From Astragalus membranaceus (Eukaryota > Streptophyta > Magnoliopsida > Fabales > Fabaceae), in the NCBI GenBank assembly GCA_039519185.1, contig CM076846.1, positions 106,488,442 through 106,552,441 of the forward strand: a stretch of DNA of 64,000 bases, written 5' to 3'. Below, piece after piece: positions 33,301 to 44,500 of the stretch. Position numbers and translations under genes: made by a program. Below the pieces are notes generated by a model. That model saw only the letters and a list, made by a program, of their open reading frames with translations, made no database searches and was not told the DNA's origin. How positions within the stretch are numbered: the first letter of the stretch is position 1; the number at the start of each line of letters is the position of its first letter.

Positions 33301-35980
33301 AATTCTGTGATCACTAACTTTCTTTATCGGCATTATATTCTCTTAGTGCAAGTCTTTCCAAAAAAAGAGAAAACAAGAGATAAATGAGAAGAACAAGCTC
33401 GCTAGGTTGAAAACCCGCAAAGGGCAGCCTAGGCAAAAAGGAGCGCCCGGTGGATTGAAAACTCGCAAAGAGCGGTCCAGGCAAAAATTAGGGCATAAAA
33501 AAATGCAAAGAAAAGAGCAAACACATATAGATAGATAAATTGTTGTCAAGTTTTACAAAAAATAAGCAATCGGAATTTGAAATGAAGTTTGGCCATCCAA
33601 AAGTTTCCTTTCCTACCCACCTTAAGCCAAGAAAAACCAAAATCCAAAAATCACCCTAGACAAGGATCACCTCGAATATCAAAAAAAAAAGAGAAAAAAA
33701 AAGAAAAAAAGTGCATCACTTTTTATCAGCTCACCCGAGTCAAAGAAGGAAAAGAATTATAAAACAAAAAAAGAGAGAGAAAATCAAAAAAGGGATTCAA
33801 AAATGAAAATCCCAAAACCAAAGAAAATACAAAAGAAATGTAAGTGGTGAGCTGGTACATGTTACCACAAAACACAAGAGATCCTTGTCTCAATAACCTT
33901 CAAACACTTCATCATTCCCATACACCCCTCCTTCCATAAACCGCAAACACTTTCCTTTGACCTCGGCATCCTGCCCTCTACAAACCCTTAGCCAGGAATA
34001 AAACTTCCAAACACCTCATCAAGCCAATTAACCATCATAAATCATCGATCGTCAGCCAACGCCGAATAAAAATCGTCCTACCATTAGCCCCAAGCACTTC
34101 ATTAAGCCCAATCATCCATTCTCCACAAAACACCACAATTCTCGAAAAGTCCATTTCGATCAATGACCGGTTGCTTTCGTTTTCTCAAATTTTAATCTTA
34201 GGACAACTAAGTTTATCTGTCTACAATGTGTTTGCTCAGAAGAAAAAAACAAACGATCAGAAAAAAGAAAGCTGATCAAGAAAATAAACCCTCAGGAAAA
34301 AGAAATGAGGGAACAAAAACAAACAGTCAGAAAAAAGAAAGCTGACAAAACAATAAAGACTTGCACTCTAGAACGCATTCAAGCTGCATTGAAACAAGGT
34401 TTAGTGATCACCAAGTGAGGCTTCTTTCACACCAAATGCATTGAAACAAGGTTTAGTGATCACCAAGTGAGGCTTCTTTCACACCAAAAGTCAAGACATT
34501 AGTGGAGAACCAAAGATTTGCACTGAGACTCAGATCCAAAAGTTGGGGCATTCTCTTCACCGCCCACCCACCCTGGTCTTGGGGAAGTCTGTTCAGTGCC
34601 CATCCCATGTCACTCCAGTTGTCAATACCTCCAAACAGGGGCAAGTGCATTCCCATTCCTTCACCTCATTCATTCCCATAAAAACTTCACCGGGGCAGTC
34701 TCTCAACTCACTATCCTAAATAAGGCCTTGTCATTCTAATTGGGGCAACTTTGCCTCGTCATGACTGGGGCAACACCAAACTCTGTGGGTTGAAACAAAA
34801 CCCCTTTTATTCCACCTTTCATCCCAAGAGCCGAAGTGTTCCCAATTCATCATCTCCTACACCCCTAGTCATTATCGCCACCACGCAGAGGCAAGCTTAT
34901 TCACTCATCAAAAGCCCGAACCGGGGCAGTCTTGCATCCCTTGGTCCTTCATGAGCGTCGGCAATAATCATGTCCATGCCCTAAACCAATCCCAAGTTAA
35001 CAGACTCACTCATTCACATTTGCACCCCTATGCATGCTTACTAGACAATGCTTCAAAGAGAGAGAACACAAGTTAGTCATGCGATATTTAAGATTCAGTT
35101 GTCATTGGAAGGAAGAGAAAACAAGTGAGCTTGTTTGTAAATAAAATCTTGAGAACACCGGAGTTTGAATCAAATTCCATTTTTTCTCAACAAAATGGTC
35201 AATAATCATCTCAATTCCTTGCCTTCAAAGTCTTACATCTCATCATCACAAAAATGTTTAATCATTCATATCCTATTTTTCGCCTCATGCATTTAGGCGT
35301 TCCATTTTGTTTATCATAGTTTGCATCGTGCCAACATCATCATTTCATGAAAAGCAACAAAAAAAGAAGCAACGGATAAAAAGCAAAAAAAAAAAAAATC
35401 TTCCATCTCATTCCATCAAGCATCAAAGCATTGCATCATAAAAGCAAAAACACGTCATCCCATGTCATAACATTTGCATCCAAGCATTTCATTCACATCA
35501 TATTCACATTCGCATTTCATGCATTCATCGCATGTCATCCAAAATGCCTATGTTTCCCAATCAACCATTTCTTATCATTACACTATGCAACATAACATTA
35601 GCATCCAAACATTTCATTTGCATTCGCATTTCATGCATTCATCTCATATGCCTATGTTTCCCAATCAACCATTTCATATCATGCATCAAAGTATTGCAGT
35701 TGCATCCTTACATAGCAAAAAGAGCAAATGAAAAACAGATGATCAGAAAAAAAGGCTGATCAAGAAAAACGGTCAAATCAAGAAAAGAATCGCGGGAACG
35801 TTCTACTACATTCATCATTACACCAAAATCATGAGCATTGCATGCATCCGCATAACATGCCCTTGCATAACATGCACCCATACTCCATGCACCATTCCTT
35901 GCATCAACTAACGTATGTAGGTACCTCAATCCAATACAGCAGCATCGGTCATTTCAAATCAAACAATCAACGGAATTTGT
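30361..35980 (+). other. Element B interior without genes
   Basis: 5.6 kb of AT-rich, low-complexity sequence: ATGCATT-rich stretches (31.4-32.9 kb), A-rich stretches (33.6-33.9 kb, 34.2-34.3 kb) and scattered short open frames with no motif. A block with GGGCTAGAGTATATCTTAGG near 31,003 is unique sequence. No gag, protease or polymerase residue pattern was found on either strand. Confidence 0.75.
34386..34489. repeat. 52-base tandem duplication
   Basis: Two adjacent copies starting at 34386 and 34438, each beginning GCATTGAAACAAGGTTTAGT, nearly identical. Confidence 0.9.
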
Positions 35981-36600
35981 GAGCCCTCTGTGCTCCTCCT
36001 GAGCCCTCTGTGCTCCTCCTGAGCCCTCTACGCTCATCCTGAGCCCTCTGTGCTCACCCTGAGCCTTCTGTGCTCCTCCTGAGCCCTCTGTGCTCCTCCT
36101 GAGCCCTCTGTGCTCCTCCTGAGCCCTCTGCGCTCCTCCTGAGCCCTCTGTGCTCCCCTTGAGCCCTCTGTGCTCCTCCTGAGCCCTCTGTGCTCCCCCT
36201 GAGCCCTTTGTGCTCCTCCCGAGCCCTCTGTGCTCATCCTGAGCCCTCTGTGCTCACCCTGAGCCCTCTGTGCTCACCCTGAGCCCTCTGTGCTCACCCT
36301 GAGCCCTCTGTGCTCCTCCTGAGCCCTCTGTGCTCCCCCTGAGCCCTCTGTGCTCCTCCTGAGCCCTCTGCGCTCCTCCTGAGCCCTCTGCGCTCCTCCT
36401 GAGCCCTCTGCGCTCCTCCCGAGCCCTCTGTGCTCCCCCTGAGCCCTCTGTGCTCCTCCTGAGCCCTCTGCGCTCCTCCTGAGCCCTCTGCGATCCTCTT
36501 GAGCCCTCTGTGCTCCTCTTGAGCCCTCTGCGCTCATCCTGAGCCCTCTGTGCTCATCCTGAGCCCTCCGCACTCATCCTGAGCCCTCACTGCTCCTTCT
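35981..36600. repeat. 20-bp minisatellite, 31 copies, before the 3' LTR of element B
   Basis: The unit GAGCCCTCTGTGCTCCTCCT repeats with exact 20-base spacing for 620 bases; variation sits mainly at the TG/CG of position 11 and in the last five bases. Tandem arrays just upstream of the 3' LTR are a known feature of Tat-lineage elements and can seed satellite DNA. The two open frames on the minus strand are by-products of the repeat. Confidence 0.97.
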
Positions 36601-36907
36601 TTACTGCTTTCTTTACCGCGTTCTTTACCGCTTTATTTCCTGCTTTTGCACGCTAAATGTTAAACTCACAAATCGTTGTTTTTACATTAGCACGCCAAGT
36701 GGTGATTCAAAAAAATCTAATCTGTTTTTGCATACATATTGCATTTTTCATCTGACATCAACAAAAACAAAAAATGAGAAAAGAAAAAATGGGAAAATTC
36801 GGATTTTTACCTAAGGAGACAAAATCGGTATAATTCCTGAATTCTTTATCTCTATTTTGCCTCGGAATATGTTTCAGCCAATCCATATTCCTCGTTAAAA
36901 TCCATAT

Positions 36908-36920
36908 AAAGAGGGGCAGC
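36908..36920 (+). other. Element B polypurine tract
   Basis: AAAGAGGGGCAGC directly before the TGTCATACCCC start of the 3' LTR. Confidence 0.75.
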
Positions 36921-37543
36921 TGTCATACCCCAATTTTGTCCGGCTTAGGTCAAAACCCTAATTTTCCCCAAAAAATAAATAAATAAGAAAAAAAGAGCAT
37001 CATGAATTGCATTTAGGGTTATAGAAGTCATTTCAAAGTTTCTAAAATCATTTTTGGAGTTGGAATGTACTTTTGGACAATTTAGGGATTTTCAGTGCAA
37101 AAGGGTGTTTTAGTCATTTCGCAAATAAGGGATGTTTTCTCAGAACAAGCCACTTAACATGCATCCCAAGGTCTTAGAGGTCATTCCTAGGGGGAAAAGT
37201 CATTTTTAAAGTGAAAATGTGCTTTGGGCAAAAAACTAGGGTTTTTAGGGTGAAAGGGCATTTTGGTCATTTCACACTAAAAGCGGTTTTTTCGTCCCAA
37301 ATCACCGAACCATCACCAAAGGATTATTTGAGGAAGATTTGTGCTTAGTTGTGATTTTTTTGTGCGCGTAAATATTAAGTCTCCTAGCATAAAACTCAAT
37401 TTTCGAACAAAAGGGCAAAATGGTCATTTTCGCTAGAGTGGGGCCCAAAATCAATTTTGGGAATGGTGTTGTCATGGAATTTTGGGCCCAATGATTGAAT
37501 CCTAGGATGAGCCCAAAATAGAAAAAAGAATCTTCATGGAATA
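36921..37543 (+). repeat. Element B 3' LTR, first part
   Basis: Matches 26533-27154 almost base for base and is cut at GAATA by the insertion of element C. Confidence 0.93.
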
Positions 37544-37935
37544 TGATCGTACCTGATCAATACGATGGGTTGTTGTTGGAAACGTTGATCGGTCGCTGTG
37601 ATGAGGGACCGAGTTGTAAGCCGCACGCGGGTGGTACCTGCAAAGGCACTCCAACGCTCAAGTCAGAGGTGCTTCAACGGGCAGGGTCACAAGGTGAGTA
37701 AAACATACCTGAAGCCACATGCTGGTGTGGTATATATAAGACTGGCGTTCTAGCAATTGCGCAATTTACGGGATCGGCCGCATCTTGCGGAGCAAGGTAG
37801 ATGATGGGCCGCGTTGGGCCGGCCTTGGTCGAGTGGGCCGCTGGCCCAGGTTGCACCTGGCTGCTGCGCGCAGCACCCCCTTGCTGTAGGCTGCGCTAGA
37901 CTGTCTCGTAGGGCCTATTGGGCCACTCCAGAACA
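37544..37935 (-). repeat. Element C 3' LTR
   Basis: TGATCGTACC to CCAGAACA. TATATATAAG near 37733 is symmetric and can act as a TATA box on the minus strand. Confidence 0.94.
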
Positions 37936-37948
37936 GTTGCCCCCCAAG
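37936..37948 (-). other. Element C polypurine tract
   Basis: Plus strand GTTGCCCCCCAAG, read CTTGGGGGGCAAC on the minus strand, next to the 3' LTR. Confidence 0.8.
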
Positions 37949-38342
37949 CCTAGGTCGCTTGAGAGCGGGCTGAGGCTTGAATCGTTGCCCCCCTGCATTC
38001 GAGTTGTGGAAGGGAACTGACAGTCGCTGCCGCCTATTGATCGTTGAGTTTGGAGCCAGTCGCTTCTGACCTCCATTCGAGATGTGACGTTTGGCCGATG
38101 GGAAGGCGGTCGCTGCCACCCGTGTGGTCGCTGATAATTTGATTGCGTGGTCGCTGCCACGCGGCCTGGCCATACGGGCCAGGTGCCGTCTCGGGGGTGA
38201 TGCCTGACAATAAATCGTCATGAGTGCTGAGGCGACAGCTGCTTTAATGAGGTGACGTTTAGAGATTCGAGGAGTTTAAGTTATGATGGTACATGAAGAG
38301 TCGCGCCTCTTCACTTCCGGCCCATGATGACGGTTGGCCCAT

Positions 38343-38350
38343 TATATAAG
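38343..38350 (+). promoter_or_regulatory. TATA box of the antisense gene in element C
   Basis: TATATAAG in GGCCCATTATATAAGGGACT, 360 bases before the antisense ATG at 38703 and outside the LTR. Element A has one in the same relative place (17564), which argues that both elements carry an internal promoter facing away from the nearby LTR. Confidence 0.6.
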
Positions 38351-38702
38351 GGACTCATAGGGCACATCATTTGCACTTTTCTCCGAATTCTCTGCTGCTC
38401 TCGCTGATCGCTCGCTTCAAGCTCGCTTGCTTCTGCAAACGCTCGCACGCTACCGTTGAAGCTCGCTCGTAATCCTCTTGCTATAATTCCAGGTAACTGC
38501 GACCGCTCTTACTTTTTTACTTTTTTTTTTGTTTATTTGTTCCACCTGATGGAGGGGGTGTCAGGTCTGGGGACGACCACGTCGCCCCTTCCCACGCGCG
38601 AGTAAGACCCTGACCGTTATTCCCCTCCACAGGTTCATTCTGGCGCGGACTAAACAAACCCGCCGCATATTTGGAGTCCCGGCCGTTTCTCTAGCGCAAA
38701 AC

Positions 38703-40855
38703 ATGACACGACCAGTGGAACAGAGTCCTGCACACGCCCGGTCGTCCTCTTCTAGCGACGAATCTTCCTCTGGGTCGTCGTCCCAGAACAGCAGATCCGG
38801 AACGCGGCCGGACAGAAGTGGGGCCCCGTACTCCGAGGGGGTAGTTGCCGATATTGCAGAGAGCAACGCACGGGTTGCCTCTGAGGAAGGCGCTGACCGT
38901 ACTGCGACCGACGTGGACGAGACGGCCGACAGAGATCAGCAGGGCAACCAAGGAGAAGATCCTGAGGTCGCTGCTACACAAGAGATGTCTTGGGTTTCTC
39001 TCAACCTGAGGGGCCAGCGTAGCAAAATTCAACGGGGAAGCCAAGACCTGGAGTTTCTTGCGACCGAATTGAATGAAGGTTGGAGGGTAGAAGGAATGGC
39101 CAAGGGCGAAGATATTGCGGCCTGTACTGATGTGTTAAAATTCACCATGTACCGCATCGTTTTCGAACGTATGGGTATAATTCCACCATTCTCCAGGTTC
39201 CAACGCATGGTTCTAAGGTATCTTCAGGTCGCCCCCTCTCAGCTGAACCCGAACGCTTGGGCGTTCCTGCAGGCGTTTGAAGATGTCCTAGTGGTTCTGA
39301 GACGACCGGTCTCCATCCGACTGTTCTTCCATTTGTTTGAGACGAGCTATATTTACGAAAAAGGCTCCAAGGGTGCCCGCAAGGAAGCGGTCTCATTAAA
39401 GAACCGGTCGACATGCAATTTGTTCAAGCCATATCTGGAATCATTGACGACCGGGTGGAAAAAAGAATACTTTTGGGTCGCTCCTGAGTCGGCCGAGGCT
39501 CAAAATGCGATCGCCCAAATGACCAACGATCAAGAAGGAACCCCCCTGTTTCCTACAGAGTGGAGTTTCAACCACTTCTCCAAAAAACCGGGCCAATATG
39601 CTTTTAAGGACGCTGATTTGGACGACCTGGACAGGGAAACGATCCGTAGACTGAGAAGGATTGCGTCCCTAGTCCCTGAGGGTCGCATCAAAGTTAAAAG
39701 CATTGTTGATGCTCGTACCAAGAAGAATGTCAAGGCCGCTCTTGGTCGGTGGTCGTTCACACCTTTTATTTTCTGTCACTTTATTTTGTTAAATGTTTCT
39801 AACCATCTGCTTTTGCCTTTGCAGTTAAGATGGCCAACATGGGTGACTTCGACCTGCTGGAGCAATGGGCGGCCGAGGATGGCGATACTTCGCCCGTCCG
39901 CGTCATACCGGCGGCTCAATCTGGGGGTACACCTCAAACTGCTGCGACCGGATCTCAGCCTGATCGTCAGGCTCCTCGGGCGGGCACACCAGCCCAAGCA
40001 ATCGACCTGAGCAGCCCACCCAAACATCAAGGAAAATCCAAAAGACCCAGATCGGTTGATGATGGGGGCGAGAGGAAGAAGCACAAGAGTGGAAAAAGCC
40101 ACGGGCCCAACATCGACCTGCTTGGGTTGGGTGATGAAGATTGTGCCCGCTTCAAGGAGGAACCTTTCGAGGTGATGGCCGAGGCGATGAAGGCCGCTGG
40201 CGTTCTGTTCAAGAAGTATCGAGACGAAGATGCAGATCGCTTGGAAGGTAGGCGTCTCGTCCATAGATATTCGTTGCTTGAAGACGACCTAGTAGATAAA
40301 ACTTTTAAACTGAATTCTGCCTTATCATTGCTCGCAGAAATGAGGGGTGAGCGAGACGGCCTGCTCAAGAAAATGAAAGAGCTCGAACCAACAATCGAGG
40401 CGGCCGCTGACAATGAGAGGAAGCTTGTGGAAGCAGAACGCCAGCTTGTGGCTGCTGTCTCTGCTCAAACACTGGCCGAGTCTTCTTTGAACCAGGCGGT
40501 CGCTGACAAAGAAAAAGCTGAGAAAGAGGTCGAACGCCTGTCTTCCAAGAATAAAGAGCTGTCCAGCCAGGTCGCTGGGCTGAAAACTGAGATGGAGGCG
40601 GTGGAGGCGGAAAAAAACAGTTTAAGAGGTCGCTACAAAGCCGTTCTTGACAAGGCGAAGGGAGCTGCAGAGGGTCAGTTCGAAAATGCGGTCGGCCAGA
40701 TTAAGATTCTCTATCCTGATTTGCAGGTCGATCGCGAGATCGTTCAAAGCATGCATCGTGCGTCCGAGCAGAAGATCATTCGCCCTGTGAAGATGTCAAA
40801 GGGGAAGGTTATTCAAGAAGAGATGGTCATCTTTCAAGCCCCCAGCGACTCTTAA
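38703..40855 (+). CDS. Antisense additional gene of element C (putative gypsy-type transposon domain, coiled coil)
   Basis: Exon 1 is 38703-39744, the intron 39745-39824 (GT-AG, phase 1) and exon 2 starts at 39825. A second intron, 40248-40337 (90 bases, phase 1, GT-AG), matches the position of one in element A; it contains no stop, so it may be spliced or retained. The protein is about 690 residues, or 660 if spliced. Residues 1-90 are Ser/Asp-rich. 126-215 hold the conserved domain (WRVEGMAKGED, PPFSRFQRMV, APSQLNPNAWAF, LFFHLFE), as in PF04195. Exon 2 has a basic KRPRSVDDGGERKKHK stretch like a nuclear signal. Exon 3 is a long heptad coiled coil. It runs opposite to gag-pol and has no stop or frameshift. 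No function is known; a nuclear or particle-associated accessory role is conjecture. Confidence 0.78.
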
Positions 40856-41056
40856 ATTGTAATTTCTTGGTGTAATCTTTGCCCGCCTGCGAGCGGTGTT
40901 TAAATGGGGCGCCCGGGTTTCGACCGAGGCGTCCTTATTTGTAATCAATGACAATTTCTGACAATTTCTATCTGAATTCCAGCCCGTTTAATCGCTTTAT
41001 ACTTGGATTTGATTCTTTATTGATATGGTCGGTCGCGACCAAAGAATGTCGTATGG
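40856..41056. other. Spacer after the antisense gene
   Basis: 3' untranslated sequence of the antisense gene; TTTGTAATCAATGAC near 40940 may lie close to its polyadenylation site. Nothing else is visible. Confidence 0.4.
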
Positions 41057-41415
41057 GCCATTCGATGGCACTCTTTTTAGGCCGCTCGGCGGCTTTCGCT
41101 TAGGCCATTCGATGGCACTCTTTTTAGGCCGCTCGGCGGCTTTCGTTTAGGCCATTCGATGGCACTCTTTTTAGGCCGCTCGGCGGCTTTTGTTTAGGCC
41201 ATTCGATGGCACTCTTTTTAGGCCGCTCGGCGGCTTTCGCTTGGGCCATTCGATGGCACTCTTTTTAGGCCGCTCGGCGGCTTTCGCTTGGGCCATTCGA
41301 TGGCACTCTTTTTAGGCCGCTCGGCGGCTTTCATTTGGGCCATTCGATGGCACTCTTTTTAGGCCGCTCGGCGGCTTTCATTTGGGCCATTCGATGGCAC
41401 TCTTCTGGTCGCTCG
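41057..41415. repeat. 47-bp minisatellite, seven full copies, in the 3' region of element C
   Basis: Units start at 41057, 41104, 41151, 41198, 41245, 41292, 41339 and, partial, 41386. Each reads GCCATTCGATGGCACTC, then TTTTTAGGCCGCTCGGCGG, then CTTTCGYTTRG. The copies are nearly identical. The array lies between pol and the antisense gene, where Tat elements characteristically carry variable tandem repeats. Confidence 0.97.
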
Positions 41416-41562
41416 ATTGCTACTCGCATGGTGAGCGACCGTGCATTCAATTTGCATGAAAATAAAACACAAGTGAAATTTTAAGGTCGGTCCTCAGTAA
41501 AAAACCCCAGTGGGGAAAAAGAGCGACCGCCTGTTCTTTATTGACCAAATGATGTTTACAAC

Positions 41563-44500
41563 TTAGACATAATATTTTCTCAATTTGTCAGCGTTCCATG
41601 TTCTGGGGATGGTCGCCCCTTCCATGGTTTCTAGCTCGTAAGCTCCCTTTCCAGTCTTGCTGATGACACGGTATGGTCCTTCCCAATTGGCGGCGAGCTT
41701 TCCCTGGCGAGCGTTCTTATTCCCTACGTCGGCCCTCCTGAGGACTAGCTGCCCAATGGAGAATTCCCTCTTCTGGACGCGGGCGTTGTATCTTGCAGCG
41801 ACCTTCTGTTTGATGAGTTGCTCCCTAAGTGACGCCTTAGTTCGCAGCTCATCAACCAGGTCGAGTTCTTCTCTTGTTGCTTGCTCATTTGCGGCCGGCG
41901 TTGGTGGGTTGGTCGTCCTCCAACTTAGCTCTCCCATCTCAATCGGGATGACCGCATCAGTACCATAGACCAGTCTAAATGGTGACTCCCCGGTCGATGA
42001 ATGGGGGGTCGTTCTGTAGGCCCAAAGGACCGACTGTAGCTCTTCTGCCCAATTGCCTTTGGCTTCATCTAATCTTCTTTTCAGCCCGCGTAGTATTACC
42101 CTGTTGGCCGCTTCTGCCTGGCCATTGGTTTGCGGGTGCTCGACCGAGGTGAAACGCTGTTTCACGCCAAGGCCGGCCAGCATTTCTCTGAATTTTCTGT
42201 CAGCGAACTGAGTTCCATTGTCCGTCACCAGTTGCTGGGGCACTCCGAAGCGGGCGAGCACATTCTTCCCAAAGAACTTAGATACCTTCGCTGAGGTAAT
42301 GGTGGCAAGTGGCTCTGCTTCTATCCACTTGGTGAAGTAGTCGACCGCAACGATCAGGAATTTCAGCTGACCTGGTGCAGGTGGAAAGGGGCCGAGCAAG
42401 TCCATGCCCCACCAAGCGAACGGCCAAGGTGGGGTTAGGCTGTGCAGTTCTGTTGAGGGCGCTATATGCACGTCTGCGTGGATCTGGCATTTCTTGCATT
42501 TCTGCACAAGTAACTTGGCATCCTCTTCCATGGTCGGCCAATAGTATCCGGCCCTGAGTGCCTTCTTAGCAACCGACCGACCACCTTGATGGCTACCACA
42601 ATCGCCTTCATGGATATCCCTGAGTACATGGTCGGCTTCGACCGACGTAAGACATCTCAGCAATGGGGATGAAAAGCCCCTTCTGTACAGTCTTCCTTCA
42701 ATCACTGAATATTTGGTCGCCCGCAACCTCAGGAGCTTTGCTGCCTTCGGGTCGCAAGGTTCTACCCCATTAAGAATATACTGCAAGATGGGAGTAATCC
42801 AGTCTCTGTCTAGGTCGACCGTTAGAATGGCTAATGGTTGAGCGGGCTTAGTAGACACGCTCGGTCGAGTTAATGTCTCCTGAATTAGACTTCTATGATT
42901 CCCAGGAGCCTTTGTACTGGCTAACTTTGATAGGATGTCAGCCCTCACGTTCTCTGTCCTGGGGACGTGCTTAACATCTGCTCGGTTGAATTGCCTGAGC
43001 AGGTCCCTTACCTTGGCCAAATAATTCTTCAGGACGTCGTCCTTTGCGTCGTATAGGTCCTGAATTTGGGATACTACCAGTAGAGAGTCGGAGTGAAGTT
43101 CGACACGGTCGACATTAAACTCTTTGGCTAACTGCAGCCCGGCAATGCACGCTTCATATTCGGCCTGATTGTTTGAAGTGTGAAATGCAAAAGTTAAAGA
43201 TACTTCAACAGTAAGTCCTTCTGAGTTCTCAAGTATCAAGCCGGCCCCACTTCCTTTGCTGTTGGAGGATCCGTCTACGTGCAAAGTCCAGGTAGTGACG
43301 GCCTGATCATCTGGTATTGGAGTCATCTCAGCGATGAAGTCGGCCAACACTTGTGCCTTAGCGGCCGATCTGGCCTCAAACTTGATTCCAAACTCACTGA
43401 GTTCCACAGCCCACTTGATCATACGCCCTGCAAGGTCAGGTCGGTGAAGGATTTGCCTAATAGGCTGGTCGGTCCTTACCACGACCTGATGAGCGACGAA
43501 GTAAGGACGTAATCTACGAGCGGCCACAAGTAATGCCAAGGCTAGTTTCTCAATCTTCTGGTACCTGATTTCTGGGCCTTGAAATACCTTGCTGATGAAA
43601 TAGACCGGGTTTTGCTTTAGGTCGCATTCCCTGACCAGAACGGCGCTCATGGCTTCGTCCGTTATGGCCAAGTACAAGTAAAGTGTCTCCCCCGGTTGCG
43701 GCTTGGTCATGATGGGCGGGTTGGTCAGTGCCTCCTTCAGCTCGTCCAATGCTCGCTGGCATTGATCGGTCCATTCAAATTCGACTTCCTTCTTCAAAAG
43801 CTTGAACAGTGGAAGAGATTTGCACGCTGATTTAGGTATGAATCGCGATAGGGCAGCGACCATACCATTCAATTGCTGGATCTCTTTCTTCGTAGTGGGT
43901 GGCCTCATGTCGGCGACCGCCCTACACTTATCAGGGTTCGCTTCAATCCCTCGCTCTGTTAAGTGGAAGCCCAGGAACTTGCCCGCCCTTACTCCGAAGG
44001 TGCACTTCTCTGGATTCAGCCTTAAAGAATTCTTCCTTGCTTCCTCAAAGATTTCCCTTAGGTCGTTGATATGGTCCTGGTCGGTCTTGCTCTTAATTAT
44101 CATGTCATCCAAGTAGACCTCTGATATGCGACCGATCTGACGCCTAAAAACCTTGCTCATCATTCTCTGATAGGTCGCTCCGGCGTTCTTGAGACCAAAA
44201 GGCATTACCTTGTACTGGAAGTTTCCCCGATCGGTCATGAACGCGGTCTTATGACGATCGGGTGGGTACATGGTGATCTGATTGTATCCTGAATAGGCGT
44301 CTAGAAAAGACAGAAGTTTATAGCCCGCTGCCCCGTCGACCAATTTGTCAATGCTTGGCAGTGGAAAGGCGTCCTTCGGGCATGCCTTGTTCAGGTCGGT
44401 ATAATCGACGCACATGCGCCACTTACCATTTTTCTTCTTTACCAACACGACGTTGGAGAGCCATGTTGTATACTTGATCTCCTCAATGAAATTGGCCTTG

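Noticed and set aside
36034..36573. Two minus-strand open frames with Glu/Gly/Arg repeats
   Set aside because: They are the translation of the 20-bp minisatellite; any stop-free repeat unit gives such frames.
38703..40855. Interpretation of the plus-strand gene as a host gene
   Set aside because: It lies inside element C between matched LTRs, and element A has a homologue at the same place, so it belongs to the transposon.
41057..41415. CRISPR-like regular repeats
   Set aside because: Units abut without spacers, in a plant retrotransposon; it is a minisatellite.
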